Part shown: piece by piece, positions 53,759-61,642 of the stretch
Layout of the letters: the number at the start of each line of letters is the position of its first letter
Position numbering within the stretch: position 1 is the stretch's first letter
Origin: Haloflavibacter putidus
GTDB lineage: Bacteria > Bacteroidota > Bacteroidia > Flavobacteriales > Flavobacteriaceae
Direction: 5' to 3'
NCBI RefSeq assembly: GCF_006546625.1
Contig: NZ_VIAR01000001.1
Coordinates: 124,001-188,000, forward strand
DNA: 64,000 nt
Program-made: the position numbers and the translations under genes
Notes under the pieces: generated by a model
The model's database searches: none
What the model was told of the DNA's origin: nothing
Seen by the model: only the letters and a program-made list of their open reading frames with translations

Positions 53759-54433
53759 CTAGTTTGCTTGGTTCTTTTTGTGCAAAAAAATATAATTCAT
53801 TAAAAAAAACACGGCCGTTGCACCAAATAAATGCCATAACCAATGCGTACCCATAGAAAATATATGTAGGTTTTTATCTAAAATTCTAAACCCGATGGCG
53901 GCACTAAAACTTAACACAGCCCATAAAATATTGTAAGCATAGTTAGCTTTAAAATACCAAATATGTAAAGTTAGCGGTAACAATATTGCAATTGCAGATG
54001 CGATATAACCTAATGAAATACTTAAACTTTTTGGAAGCTCTATTAAACGAACAATAATTTGAAAAAGTAATAATCCTACAATAAAAATCCATTTAAAAAG
54101 AATTTTTATAGGTAGCGAAAAGCAAAAATAAACCGCTGTGGCAAAACACAACAAAACAATAGGCACCCAATCTAAAAGCAACCAAATTTCTGCACTTCGG
54201 GTGGCGTGGTATATCGTGCCGCCCACAAAACCCAAAGTTAAAATAGGTAGACAAAAAGCCAAAAAAAGATGTTGCCGATAGTTAGGATATATCTTTCTGC
54301 CAAAATAGAGAATAACCACCAAAAATAGCAAATTGCTAAAGGTATTAAACGGTTCTACAGGAAATCTCCCGGCAAGGGTTTCTTGATAAATTGGACCGCT
54401 ATCGTGCGGAAAATTTTGTAAATCACTAAACAT
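53759..54433 (-). CDS. ceramidase-like (CREST superfamily) membrane protein
   Basis: 224 residues with about seven hydrophobic segments. The motifs EPFNTFSNLLFL, GGTIYHATRS, LLLDWVPI and THWLWHLFGA look like the conserved Ser, His, Asp and paired His of the CREST hydrolase family (alkaline ceramidases and relatives). The substrate is probably a lipid amide; sphingolipids are made by many Bacteroidota, but this is inference. The gene is 6 bases downstream of the gene before it. Confidence 0.8.
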   Translation of the reverse strand: MFSDLQNFPHDSGPIYQETLAGRFPVEPFNTFSNLLFLVVILYFGRKIYPNYRQHLFLAFCLPILTLGFVGGTIYHATRSAEIWLLLDWVPIVLLCFATAVYFCFSLPIKILFKWIFIVGLLLFQIIVRLIELPKSLSISLGYIASAIAILLPLTLHIWYFKANYAYNILWAVLSFSAAIGFRILDKNLHIFSMGTHWLWHLFGATAVFFLMNYIFLHKKNQAN

Positions 54434-54439
54434 CGCGGT

Positions 54440-54796
54440 TTAGGAAATGTATTCTTTTTCCAAAAAGTAATTTACAATAGCTTCTTTCATCATTATGCTT
54501 TGCTCGCCAGCTTTTAAATGTGGTAACTGGTCTAAGGTTTTATAATGCGGCCAACCTTCTTCATCATAATAATCAAATTCATAATAGCCGTAAGGCTCTA
54601 ATAGCCTACAAATAGCTATATGAATCAAATCTATTTTTTGATCTTTTTTAAATTTTCTGTGCAATTGTCCTAACTCTTGCACACCAACCAGATAAATAAT
54701 AGCATCCAGCTCTAAAGTATCGCCATCTGCAAACTGTGCTGACAGTTTTTGCGATAGCATTTCCCAACGTTGTTTTAATTCTTCATCTCTTGCCAT
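54440..54796 (-). CDS. conserved hypothetical protein
   Basis: 118 residues, acidic and helical with no signal peptide (MARDEELKQRWEMLSQKLSAQF; ELDAIIYLVGVQELGQLHRKF). I recognise no function. It is first in a unit with the CREST-like gene, and its promoter element lies almost on its start codon. Confidence 0.72.
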   Translation of the reverse strand: MARDEELKQRWEMLSQKLSAQFADGDTLELDAIIYLVGVQELGQLHRKFKKDQKIDLIHIAICRLLEPYGYYEFDYYDEEGWPHYKTLDQLPHLKAGEQSIMMKEAIVNYFLEKEYIS

Positions 54797-54800
54797 GCTG

Positions 54801-54808
54801 CAAAGATA
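54801..54808 (-). promoter_or_regulatory. -7 element of the 54440-54796 gene
   Basis: TATCTTTG on the minus strand, ending 4 bases before the ATG at 54796. The transcript would be leaderless or nearly so. Confidence 0.55.
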
Positions 54809-54832
54809 ATAGTTTGATTTTTGAAATTGACG

Positions 54833-54840
54833 TATATTTG
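54833..54840 (+). promoter_or_regulatory. -7 element of the CvpA-family gene
   Basis: TATATTTG, ending 4 bases before the ATG at 54845. It is the mirror image of the divergent promoter at 54801. A TTG lies at 54814 with a 16-base spacer, shorter than usual. Confidence 0.5.
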
Positions 54841-54844
54841 AAAT

Positions 54845-55363
54845 ATGAATGTAATAGATATCATCTTAATCGTGCTTCTAACTTTTGGTCTAATACGCGG
54901 CTTTATAAAAGGTTTTATAATAGAAGTAGCTTCGCTCATTGCTATAATAGCAGGCATTTATGGCGCAATTTATTTTTCGCACCTAATGGTAGGTTGGCTT
55001 GCCGGCAATTTAGATTGGCAAACAGATAATATACGATTATTGGCCTACGCGCTAACCTTTCTTCTTATAGTAATAGGTATTTTAATTTTAGGAAAACTCT
55101 TGACCAAGTTTGCTAATGTTTTAGCTCTAGGAATTGTAAATCGTATTTTAGGCGGAATTTTTGGCGTGGTAAAAGTTGCTCTAGTGTGCAGTACATTAAT
55201 ATGGTTTACTAATAATTGGCTAGAAGACGATAATTTCTTTACGGAAGAAAAACAGCAGCAATCTGTTTTATATATTCCTATAAAACAAATTGCTCCTATA
55301 GTTTTACCGGGAATTATAGAGGAAGTAAACCAAACCACCGATAAATTGTTTAGCGCTAAGTGA
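54845..55363 (+). CDS. CvpA family membrane protein
   Basis: 172 residues with four hydrophobic helices and the CvpA motif DIILIVLLTFGLIRGFIKGFI at the N-terminus. CvpA is linked to colicin V production and to envelope stress in E. coli; in other phyla the role is unclear. A CTTTACGGAA word is at 55237. It is convergent with the carbonic anhydrase gene, with 2 bases between the stops. Confidence 0.88.
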   Translation: MNVIDIILIVLLTFGLIRGFIKGFIIEVASLIAIIAGIYGAIYFSHLMVGWLAGNLDWQTDNIRLLAYALTFLLIVIGILILGKLLTKFANVLALGIVNRILGGIFGVVKVALVCSTLIWFTNNWLEDDNFFTEEKQQQSVLYIPIKQIAPIVLPGIIEEVNQTTDKLFSAK

Positions 55364-55365
55364 TT

Positions 55366-56004
55366 TTAAAAGTCTAACTTAGAAACATCTTCTAAATCTT
55401 CGTTACTGCTTAAGCTTACGTTCAAATCGTTTACCAAACCGGTACCTACGCCATAAGCCCAACCGTGCACGGTAAGTTTTTGGTTGTTGTTCCAGGCATT
55501 TTGTACGATACTGGTTTCGGCCAAATCAAAGGCTTGTTCTTGCACATTTAGCTCTACATAACGATCCCAGCGTTTGTTGAAATCTTCTATTGCGTTTAGC
55601 TCACTTTTGTGCATTTTATAAACTTCTTTTATATGCCTAACCCAATTATCTATCAAACCAATAGATTTATTTTCCATTGCTGCTTTTATACCACCGCAAC
55701 CATAATGACCGCAAACAATAACGTGCTCTATCTTTAACGCATTTACGGCAAAGTCTAAAACGCTTAGCATATTCATATCTGTATGAATTACCATATTGGC
55801 AATGTTTCTATGTACAAAAACTTCGCCTGGTTGGGCGTTTATAATCTGGTTTGCCGGCACGCGACTATCTGCGCAACCAATCCAAAGTAATGGTGGTTTT
55901 TGACCGTTTTCCAGACGTTTAAAAAACTCTGGATCATTTTCCAATTTTTCGGAAACCCATTTTTTGTTGTTTTCTAAAATTTGCTTATAAAATTCTTGTC
56001 CCAT
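55366..56004 (-). CDS. can: beta-class carbonic anhydrase
   Basis: 212 residues. Zinc ligands and the Asp/Arg dyad lie in IGCADSRVPANQIINAQPGEVFVHRN and CGHYGCGGIKAAM. It converts CO2 to bicarbonate in the cytoplasm. No signal peptide is seen. Upstream (56005-56176) there are T/A-rich runs and hairpins such as TTTTTTTTCAAAAAAAA, plus a copy of the CTTTACGGAA word at 56156. Confidence 0.94.
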   Translation of the reverse strand: MGQEFYKQILENNKKWVSEKLENDPEFFKRLENGQKPPLLWIGCADSRVPANQIINAQPGEVFVHRNIANMVIHTDMNMLSVLDFAVNALKIEHVIVCGHYGCGGIKAAMENKSIGLIDNWVRHIKEVYKMHKSELNAIEDFNKRWDRYVELNVQEQAFDLAETSIVQNAWNNNQKLTVHGWAYGVGTGLVNDLNVSLSSNEDLEDVSKLDF

Positions 56005-56176
56005 CCTGTTTTACTTTTTTCTTCTGAATGTAAAAGTGCATTTTTTTTAGAAGACACTTTTTAAATTTGCTGTTTTTTTTTCAAAAAAAAGTTTGGTTCT
56101 TTTTCTTCTTTTTTGAGCGTAAATAGCAACACACCAGGTTGAAAAGAAGAATATATTCCGTAAAGGAAAATTTTTA

Positions 56177-56935
56177 CTACAACTTTTTTAAAGCCTTCTC
56201 GGGCATCCAGCCTTGCTTTTTGTCTGCCAATTCTATTTTTGTATAGTTATTAAAGTTGTCTAGAACTTTTACTTTGGTGCCTTCGTGCAAGGTAAAAACT
56301 TCTTCTGCTTTACTGTTAGGCTCTGCTTTTACAGCTATTTCTTCCGTAAAGATAATGGCAAACTCTTTAGATTCCTGCCAGCCAAATTGTAAATAAGCAA
56401 AGCTAACACTCACAATTAAAAAAATTATGCTCAGCAAACCAGTAACAAAAAACAAGCGTTTTTTTACGGTAGAAGTGGCAAAATAATACAGCAAAGCAGA
56501 TGCAGCAAACAACACCGAAAACACAATGCTTAGCCACGCCCAACTGTCATAATCAAAAAAAGAAATTACATTTTTAAAGCTTTTGGATATTCCTGTTTGC
56601 GGCGCTTTTTCTATGGCGTCTAAGGTCATATTTTGCGCAAAAGACAAGTTGTTTTTTACATCTTCGTCGTTTGGCGAAAGCTGCAAAGCTTTTTCGTAGT
56701 TATAAATACTGGGCGCAATATGGTTCAATTTATAGTGCGCGTTGGCCAAATTATAATAAACCGCCGTAGATACTTGGTCGTTTTCTATAATTTGCTCGTA
56801 CTTTTTTATGGCTTGCTCAAATTTACCGTCGGCGTATAATTGGGTGGCTTCTTCAAACAGTTTTTCGCCGTTTTGCGCGGTAACCGGCAAACTTGCAATC
56901 AGCAATAAAAGCAGGAAATAAAATATCTTTTTCAT
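56177..56935 (-). CDS. batE: BatE, tetratricopeptide and SH3-like membrane protein
   Basis: 252 residues with a signal peptide. TPR-like helices at about residues 25-95 (LYADGKFEQAIKKYEQII, AVYYNLANAHYKLN), two transmembrane helices at about 130-180, and a bacterial SH3-like domain at the C-terminus (VKAEPNSKAEEVFTLHEGTKVKVLDNF). It is the last gene of the Bat operon, 2 bases after batD. Its function is unknown. Confidence 0.87.
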   Translation of the reverse strand: MKKIFYFLLLLLIASLPVTAQNGEKLFEEATQLYADGKFEQAIKKYEQIIENDQVSTAVYYNLANAHYKLNHIAPSIYNYEKALQLSPNDEDVKNNLSFAQNMTLDAIEKAPQTGISKSFKNVISFFDYDSWAWLSIVFSVLFAASALLYYFATSTVKKRLFFVTGLLSIIFLIVSVSFAYLQFGWQESKEFAIIFTEEIAVKAEPNSKAEEVFTLHEGTKVKVLDNFNNYTKIELADKKQGWMPEKALKKL

Positions 56936-56937
56936 CT

Positions 56938-58701
56938 TTAAAGTTGTTTATCTAATTCTGCCAATACGTTTACTGCTTTATCATAATCTTGTTGCATAGC
57001 GGTAGAAGATGCGGCGGCATATCTTGCCAGCTCGCAACTTTGCAGCAAGCTTATAAATTGTTCTATATTCTCTTGGGCCACATTTTTTTCTTTTAATATA
57101 GTAGCAATGCGGTCTTTGCTCATTTCTGCGGTTTGCAAATGCAATTTGGCGCGTAAATAATTATGCAAGGCTTTTTCTAAAGCTACATAAAAAGCATTTT
57201 TATCGCCCAAAGCATTTTTGGCTTTAGACAAGTATTTTTTAGCCAATTTATTGGCTCTTTTTATCCGTTTGCCTTCTACATCGCCGGCTTTTTCCCGTTG
57301 TTTGTTTCCCTTAAAAACAACTATAGGAATTAACAAGAGCGGTAGCGTTAAACCCGTCCAATATAAGGTGCTTTTAAAGAATTTATGTTTGCCCGCGGGT
57401 TTTAAATTAGGTTCTAATTTAATATATCTAAACTGCTCTGCCTTTGCCACAACGGGTTGTTTGGCAGAAGAAGTTGTTGTAATTACCTGATTGCCGGCAG
57501 AACCGGGCGCAGCTTCTACTTCTAGTAAAATTTCTTGCGAAGAAAGGGTTTTATAGGTTTTGGCATTCGGGTCAAAATAGGAAAAACTTAAACCGCTAAT
57601 TGGATATTTTCCTTTGCTTTGCGGAATAATAGTATACGTATCTAAAGTACTGCCCCGCATACCACCCAAATTGGTAGAAACTTTTTCTATATGCTCCGGC
57701 TCATAAACCTCTAAAGAAGCCGGGGTTTCTAATTTTGGCAAACTAAAGAGTTTTAAATTTCCGTTTCCAGAAACTTTCACCTCGGCTTGTAAAGATTCTG
57801 ATGCTTTTAAATTAGTTTTATTTACGTTTACTTCAAAATTAAAATCGCCTACCGCGCCGGTAAAATTGGCCGGTTTTCCTTGGGTAGGTAATTCTTTTAC
57901 GTTTATCGTGCGATTATTGGCCGCGATGGTTTTATCTACGGTTTCGTATAATCTTCTACCAAAAATATCGCGTCTGTCCGTTGGCACATCTACGGCCACA
58001 GAAAGCGTTAAAGGTTCTACGGTTAACTCGCCGGTTTTTTGTGGATAAAGCACCGTTTTCCGTAAAGTTACATACCGGTAAGGTTCTCCTTTATACGTAC
58101 CGTTTTTTACATTGAGTTGTTGAATATCTATATTCTGACTCCAAAAATTGGTGAATTTAGGATTATCAATTGGTCGCCAGTTGGTGACATTTATACGCGG
58201 ACTAACATACAGCTTATATTGCACGGTTATACCCTCGTTTAAATACGGATTGGTGTTAGAAACCTCTGCCACCAAATGTATATTTTCTGCAGCGGTTAAT
58301 GCCGCATTGTTGCCGTCTGTTGGTTTATCTACGGCGGCTACAACCTCAACTTTTAGCGGTGTGGTTTTATATACTTCGCCGTCTACGGTAATTTCTGCTT
58401 GTCCAATTTGAAATGTTCCCCTGCTGTAAGGTTTTAAAAAATAAGAATATTTTTTCTGATAGGTTTTCTGGCCGTTCATGTAGCTATAGCTAATTGATTG
58501 ATTTGGACCACCAACTACCTGAAAATTTTTAAACTGGGGGGGTTTAAAATTATCGCCATCTTCATTCATTGTAAAATCGATGCGTAAACGCTCGTTTATA
58601 CCTAACTTTTTACGGCTTGCTTCTGCTTCAAATTTTACTTGCGAAAAGCCTAAAGCCCCAATCAAAAAAAACATGCATGTTATTAATAACTTTCGTTTCA
58701 T
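56938..58701 (-). CDS. batD: BatD (oxygen tolerance protein)
   Basis: 587 residues. Signal peptide, then repeated Ig-like beta domains (about residues 20-430), one transmembrane helix near residue 440, and a cytoplasmic helical tail rich in Lys. BatD-type proteins are thought to be periplasmic parts of the Bat complex that aids aerotolerance. A copy of the CTTTACGGAA word is at 58058. It directly adjoins batC with no intervening base. Confidence 0.9.
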   Translation of the reverse strand: MKRKLLITCMFFLIGALGFSQVKFEAEASRKKLGINERLRIDFTMNEDGDNFKPPQFKNFQVVGGPNQSISYSYMNGQKTYQKKYSYFLKPYSRGTFQIGQAEITVDGEVYKTTPLKVEVVAAVDKPTDGNNAALTAAENIHLVAEVSNTNPYLNEGITVQYKLYVSPRINVTNWRPIDNPKFTNFWSQNIDIQQLNVKNGTYKGEPYRYVTLRKTVLYPQKTGELTVEPLTLSVAVDVPTDRRDIFGRRLYETVDKTIAANNRTINVKELPTQGKPANFTGAVGDFNFEVNVNKTNLKASESLQAEVKVSGNGNLKLFSLPKLETPASLEVYEPEHIEKVSTNLGGMRGSTLDTYTIIPQSKGKYPISGLSFSYFDPNAKTYKTLSSQEILLEVEAAPGSAGNQVITTTSSAKQPVVAKAEQFRYIKLEPNLKPAGKHKFFKSTLYWTGLTLPLLLIPIVVFKGNKQREKAGDVEGKRIKRANKLAKKYLSKAKNALGDKNAFYVALEKALHNYLRAKLHLQTAEMSKDRIATILKEKNVAQENIEQFISLLQSCELARYAAASSTAMQQDYDKAVNVLAELDKQL

Positions 58702-59583
58702 CTACCAATCTTTTTCTACGTTAGATCTTTGACCTTTTGCCTTTTTAGCATTTATTTTATCTTGAATTTTTTTCTCTTGATTTTCCATCGCTTCCAACAA
58801 ATTTTTTATTTGTTGTTTAGATAACTCGCCTTTTCTGGGTTGTGGTTGCTGGTCTGCTTTGTTTTTACCATCTTTTTCCTGTTCTGGCTGTTGTTCTTTT
58901 TCATCTTTTTTATCGCCTTGCTTGTCTTTATCTTTTTTGTCTTTTTGATTTTCTTTATCGCTAGGCTTTTCGTTTTTATCTTTATTCTCGCCGTCGCCAG
59001 ATTTGTCTTTTTTATCTTGCTCTCCGTCTTTGTTTTGTTTGTTTTTATCTTGCTTGTCCTGCTGGTCTTTTTTATCTTTTTTGTCTTTGTCTTTTTGCTT
59101 CTGCTTCTCTTTTTCCAATTTTTCTTTAGCAACTGCCAAATTATAACGGGTTTGATCGTCTGAGGGTCTATTCCGTAAAGCATTTTTATAAGCTTCTACC
59201 GCTTTTTGATAATTTTTTTGCGCCATAAAAGCATTACCTTGATTATGAAAAGCTTTGTGTTTTAAAGCTTTTTCTTTTGCTACCGTAGCCGATTCTTGCA
59301 AACGCTCTGAAGATTCTTCTGCTATATTATTTTTATAGTAAAGATTCCCCAAATTATAATTTGCATCTGCCAAATTTGGATCTTTGGCAATTGCCTCGCG
59401 GTATTTTGCTTCGGCCAGGGCAAAATTATCATTAGCCAGAGCTTCTTCGGCCTCAGCCATAAAAAGCTTAGCTTCTTTGGTAGCTTTTTTCTCTTTTTCT
59501 TGCGCAGAAAGTGTTCCGAAAAAACTTAGAAAAAACAAGCCCAAAAATGCTATTTTAAAATATGTATTTTTATTTACTCTCAT
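58702..59583 (-). CDS. batC: BatC, TPR protein with Lys/Asp-rich tail
   Basis: 293 residues with a signal peptide, TPR repeats at about residues 40-150 (NDNFALAEAKYREAIAKDPN, NYQKAVEAYKNALRNRPSDDQ) and a low-complexity Lys/Asp/Gln/Glu-rich tail (about 155-265). The tail resembles a charged linker. A coding overlap of 14 bases with batB (59570-59583) suggests coupled translation. Long ORFs in other frames through the tail are artefacts of the repeated codons. Confidence 0.87.
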   Translation of the reverse strand: MRVNKNTYFKIAFLGLFFLSFFGTLSAQEKEKKATKEAKLFMAEAEEALANDNFALAEAKYREAIAKDPNLADANYNLGNLYYKNNIAEESSERLQESATVAKEKALKHKAFHNQGNAFMAQKNYQKAVEAYKNALRNRPSDDQTRYNLAVAKEKLEKEKQKQKDKDKKDKKDQQDKQDKNKQNKDGEQDKKDKSGDGENKDKNEKPSDKENQKDKKDKDKQGDKKDEKEQQPEQEKDGKNKADQQPQPRKGELSKQQIKNLLEAMENQEKKIQDKINAKKAKGQRSNVEKDW

Positions 59584-60619
59584 TTTTACTCCTTTCGTTG
59601 AATAAATTTAAACGTTTTACCCAAGCTGTTTTTCTCTCTAATACAAACATATTTACTACTAGAAAAAGTATGCCAAACCCAACAAACCATTGAAATTGAT
59701 CTTTATAATCTGCAAATTTCTTGGTTTCGAATTCTGTTTTCTCAATATTCTCTAAAACTTCTTGTACTTGGTTTACTACTTCTTGTGTATTTACGCCGTG
59801 AATGTACTTGCCATCGCTTTCTTCTGCTATAGTTTTTAACGTGGTAGGATCTAATTTTGTTATTACCGTTTCGTTATTTCTGTCTTTTTTATAACGTACG
59901 GTTCGACCGTTTTGTTTTATAGGAATTGGTCCGCCTTTTTGCGTTCCTACTCCAATACCAATAATCTTAATTCCTTCTTTGGCGGCTTCTTTTGTAATAT
60001 CTTCCAACCTTCCACCGTGATCTTCGCCATCGCTAATAATTACCAAAACCCTATTGGTTTCTGCATTCTTATCGTAGAAAGTCTTGGCTAATTCTATGGC
60101 TTCATAAATTGCCGTACCTTGACTAGAAACCATATCTGTATTCATAGCTTGCAAAAATACTTTTGCAGAACCATAATCTGTAGTGATTGGTAATTGCGGA
60201 AAAGCGCTACCGGCATAGGCAATAATTCCAATTCTGTCTGATGCTAAATTATTGATAATTTGGTTAACCAATTGCTTAGATTTTTCCAATCGGTTGGGCG
60301 CAATATCTTCTGCCAACATAGATTTAGAAACATCTATAGCAAAGACAATATCTACGCCTTCGCGTTTTACGGTTTCTAATTTAGAACCCACCATGGGGTT
60401 TACCAAAGCAACAATTAAACAACTTAAAGCCAAAAACAAAAGCACTAGTTTGACCCACGGTTTAAAACGTGATTTATTAGGACTTAGTTGTTGCAATAAT
60501 TTTTGAGAGGCAAATTTTTTCTGAGCACTTTTTCGCCACCAAAGCATTGCTAGAAATACCAGTAAAATAAATGGTAAAACCAGGAACAGCCAAAAATATA
60601 TTTTTTCTTCTAAAATCAT
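59570..60619 (-). CDS. batB: BatB, von Willebrand A domain protein
   Basis: 349 residues with a N-terminal transmembrane helix, a second near residue 60, a VWA domain with MIDAS motif FAIDVSKSMLAED near residue 95 and a C-terminal transmembrane helix. It is a paralogue of BatA. The 3' end overlaps batC. Confidence 0.93.
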   Translation of the reverse strand: MILEEKIYFWLFLVLPFILLVFLAMLWWRKSAQKKFASQKLLQQLSPNKSRFKPWVKLVLLFLALSCLIVALVNPMVGSKLETVKREGVDIVFAIDVSKSMLAEDIAPNRLEKSKQLVNQIINNLASDRIGIIAYAGSAFPQLPITTDYGSAKVFLQAMNTDMVSSQGTAIYEAIELAKTFYDKNAETNRVLVIISDGEDHGGRLEDITKEAAKEGIKIIGIGVGTQKGGPIPIKQNGRTVRYKKDRNNETVITKLDPTTLKTIAEESDGKYIHGVNTQEVVNQVQEVLENIEKTEFETKKFADYKDQFQWFVGFGILFLVVNMFVLERKTAWVKRLNLFNERSKNESK

Positions 60620-60622
60620 TAT

Positions 60623-61642
60623 TTATACAAAACTTCTAAATATAGTATAGCGTAAAACCACTTGAATTATAAGTAACAAACCGGCTAATAAAACCAAAGG
60701 CCTGTATTTTTCGTCGTAATTATAATATTTAAATTCTTCTATATCGCTTTTTTCGAGTTTATCTATTTCGTCGTAAATGGCTTGCAATTTATCTGTATCT
60801 GTGGCTCTAAAATATTGTGCGTTTGTCTTTTCTGAAATTTCTCTCAATAAAGCTTCGTCTATTTCTACTTGCACATTTCTATAACGAATGCGTCCGTTAG
60901 GCGCAATTGCCACCGGACTCAAAGCCATACCATTTGTACCAATACCAATAGTATAGGTTTTTATGCCATATTCTATAGCCAAATCCATCGCAGTTTGCGG
61001 GTCTATAACGCCGGCATTATTTACACCATCTGTAAGCAGAATTATCACCTTACTTTCTGCCTTGCTATCTTTTATTCGGTTTACCGAAGTTGCCAAACCC
61101 ATTCCTATTGCGGTACCGCTTTCCATAATCTCACTAATCTCTTCGTAATTTATGTCGCGTAAACCATTTTTTACAATAGACTTATCGCTGGTTATGGGTA
61201 TTTTGGTAAAGCTTTCGCCGGCAAAAAGCACCAATCCAAACCTGTCGTTAGGCCTACCGTCTATAAAATCTGCCGCTACTTCTTTCAAAGCTTCCAAACG
61301 GTTTGGCTCTAAATCTTTGGCCAACATACTTGCCGAAACATCTATGGCCATCATAATATCTATACCTTGCGTCGTGCTGGTTTGGGTAGTTACATCTACC
61401 GTTCTGGGTCGCGTCATTGCCAAAATTAACAAGCTTAAAGCCAGAAGTTGTAAAACCCATAAAACCGGTCGTAATTTGGGCAATAAACCTTGTTTTACTT
61501 TAAAACCTTTAATGCTCGAAATTTCAACTTCGGGGGTTTGCTTATGGCGCTTTACAATAAACCAAACCAATAAAACCGGCAGCAACAAAAACAACCAAAA
61601 CCACTGCGGATGCTCGAACGTTATGTTGTTGAAATCTAGCAT
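60623..61642 (-). CDS. batA: BatA, von Willebrand A domain protein
   Basis: 339 residues with helices at about residues 14-32 and 58-75 before the VWA domain (MIDAS motif MAIDVSASMLAKD near residue 93), and a C-terminal transmembrane helix. Like BatB, its VWA domain is expected on the periplasmic side. The start overlaps the stop of the gene before it (TAATG). Confidence 0.94.
   Translation of the reverse strand: MLDFNNITFEHPQWFWLFLLLPVLLVWFIVKRHKQTPEVEISSIKGFKVKQGLLPKLRPVLWVLQLLALSLLILAMTRPRTVDVTTQTSTTQGIDIMMAIDVSASMLAKDLEPNRLEALKEVAADFIDGRPNDRFGLVLFAGESFTKIPITSDKSIVKNGLRDINYEEISEIMESGTAIGMGLATSVNRIKDSKAESKVIILLTDGVNNAGVIDPQTAMDLAIEYGIKTYTIGIGTNGMALSPVAIAPNGRIRYRNVQVEIDEALLREISEKTNAQYFRATDTDKLQAIYDEIDKLEKSDIEEFKYYNYDEKYRPLVLLAGLLLIIQVVLRYTIFRSFV

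Larger units (their letters stand above)
8598..59180. repeat. dispersed 10-mer CTTTACGGAA / TTCCGTAAAG, 20 exact copies
   Basis: Copies written TTCCGTAAAG on the plus strand start at 8598, 19085, 33801, 36975, 42653, 46821, 52161, 52952, 56156, 56342, 58058 and 59171. Copies written CTTTACGGAA start at 9761, 11684, 18508, 19246, 38833, 42384, 46742 and 55237. Nine-of-ten matches are at 1398, 7282 and 61776. Sixteen copies are in genes, in five different codon phasings, and four are intergenic (11684, 38833, 42384, 56156). The span given covers the first to the last copy, not a continuous element. Counting was by eye and may miss some. Confidence 0.85.

Noticed and set aside
8598-59180. CTTTACGGAA as a conserved amino acid motif such as Phe-Thr-Glu
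   Set aside because: It occurs in five codon phasings, on both strands and in intergenic sites, so protein-level conservation does not explain it.
58806-59183. 125-residue minus-strand frame and 107-residue plus-strand frame through batC
   Set aside because: They lie in the Lys/Asp/Gln-rich repeat codons of the batC tail, where other frames stay open by composition.
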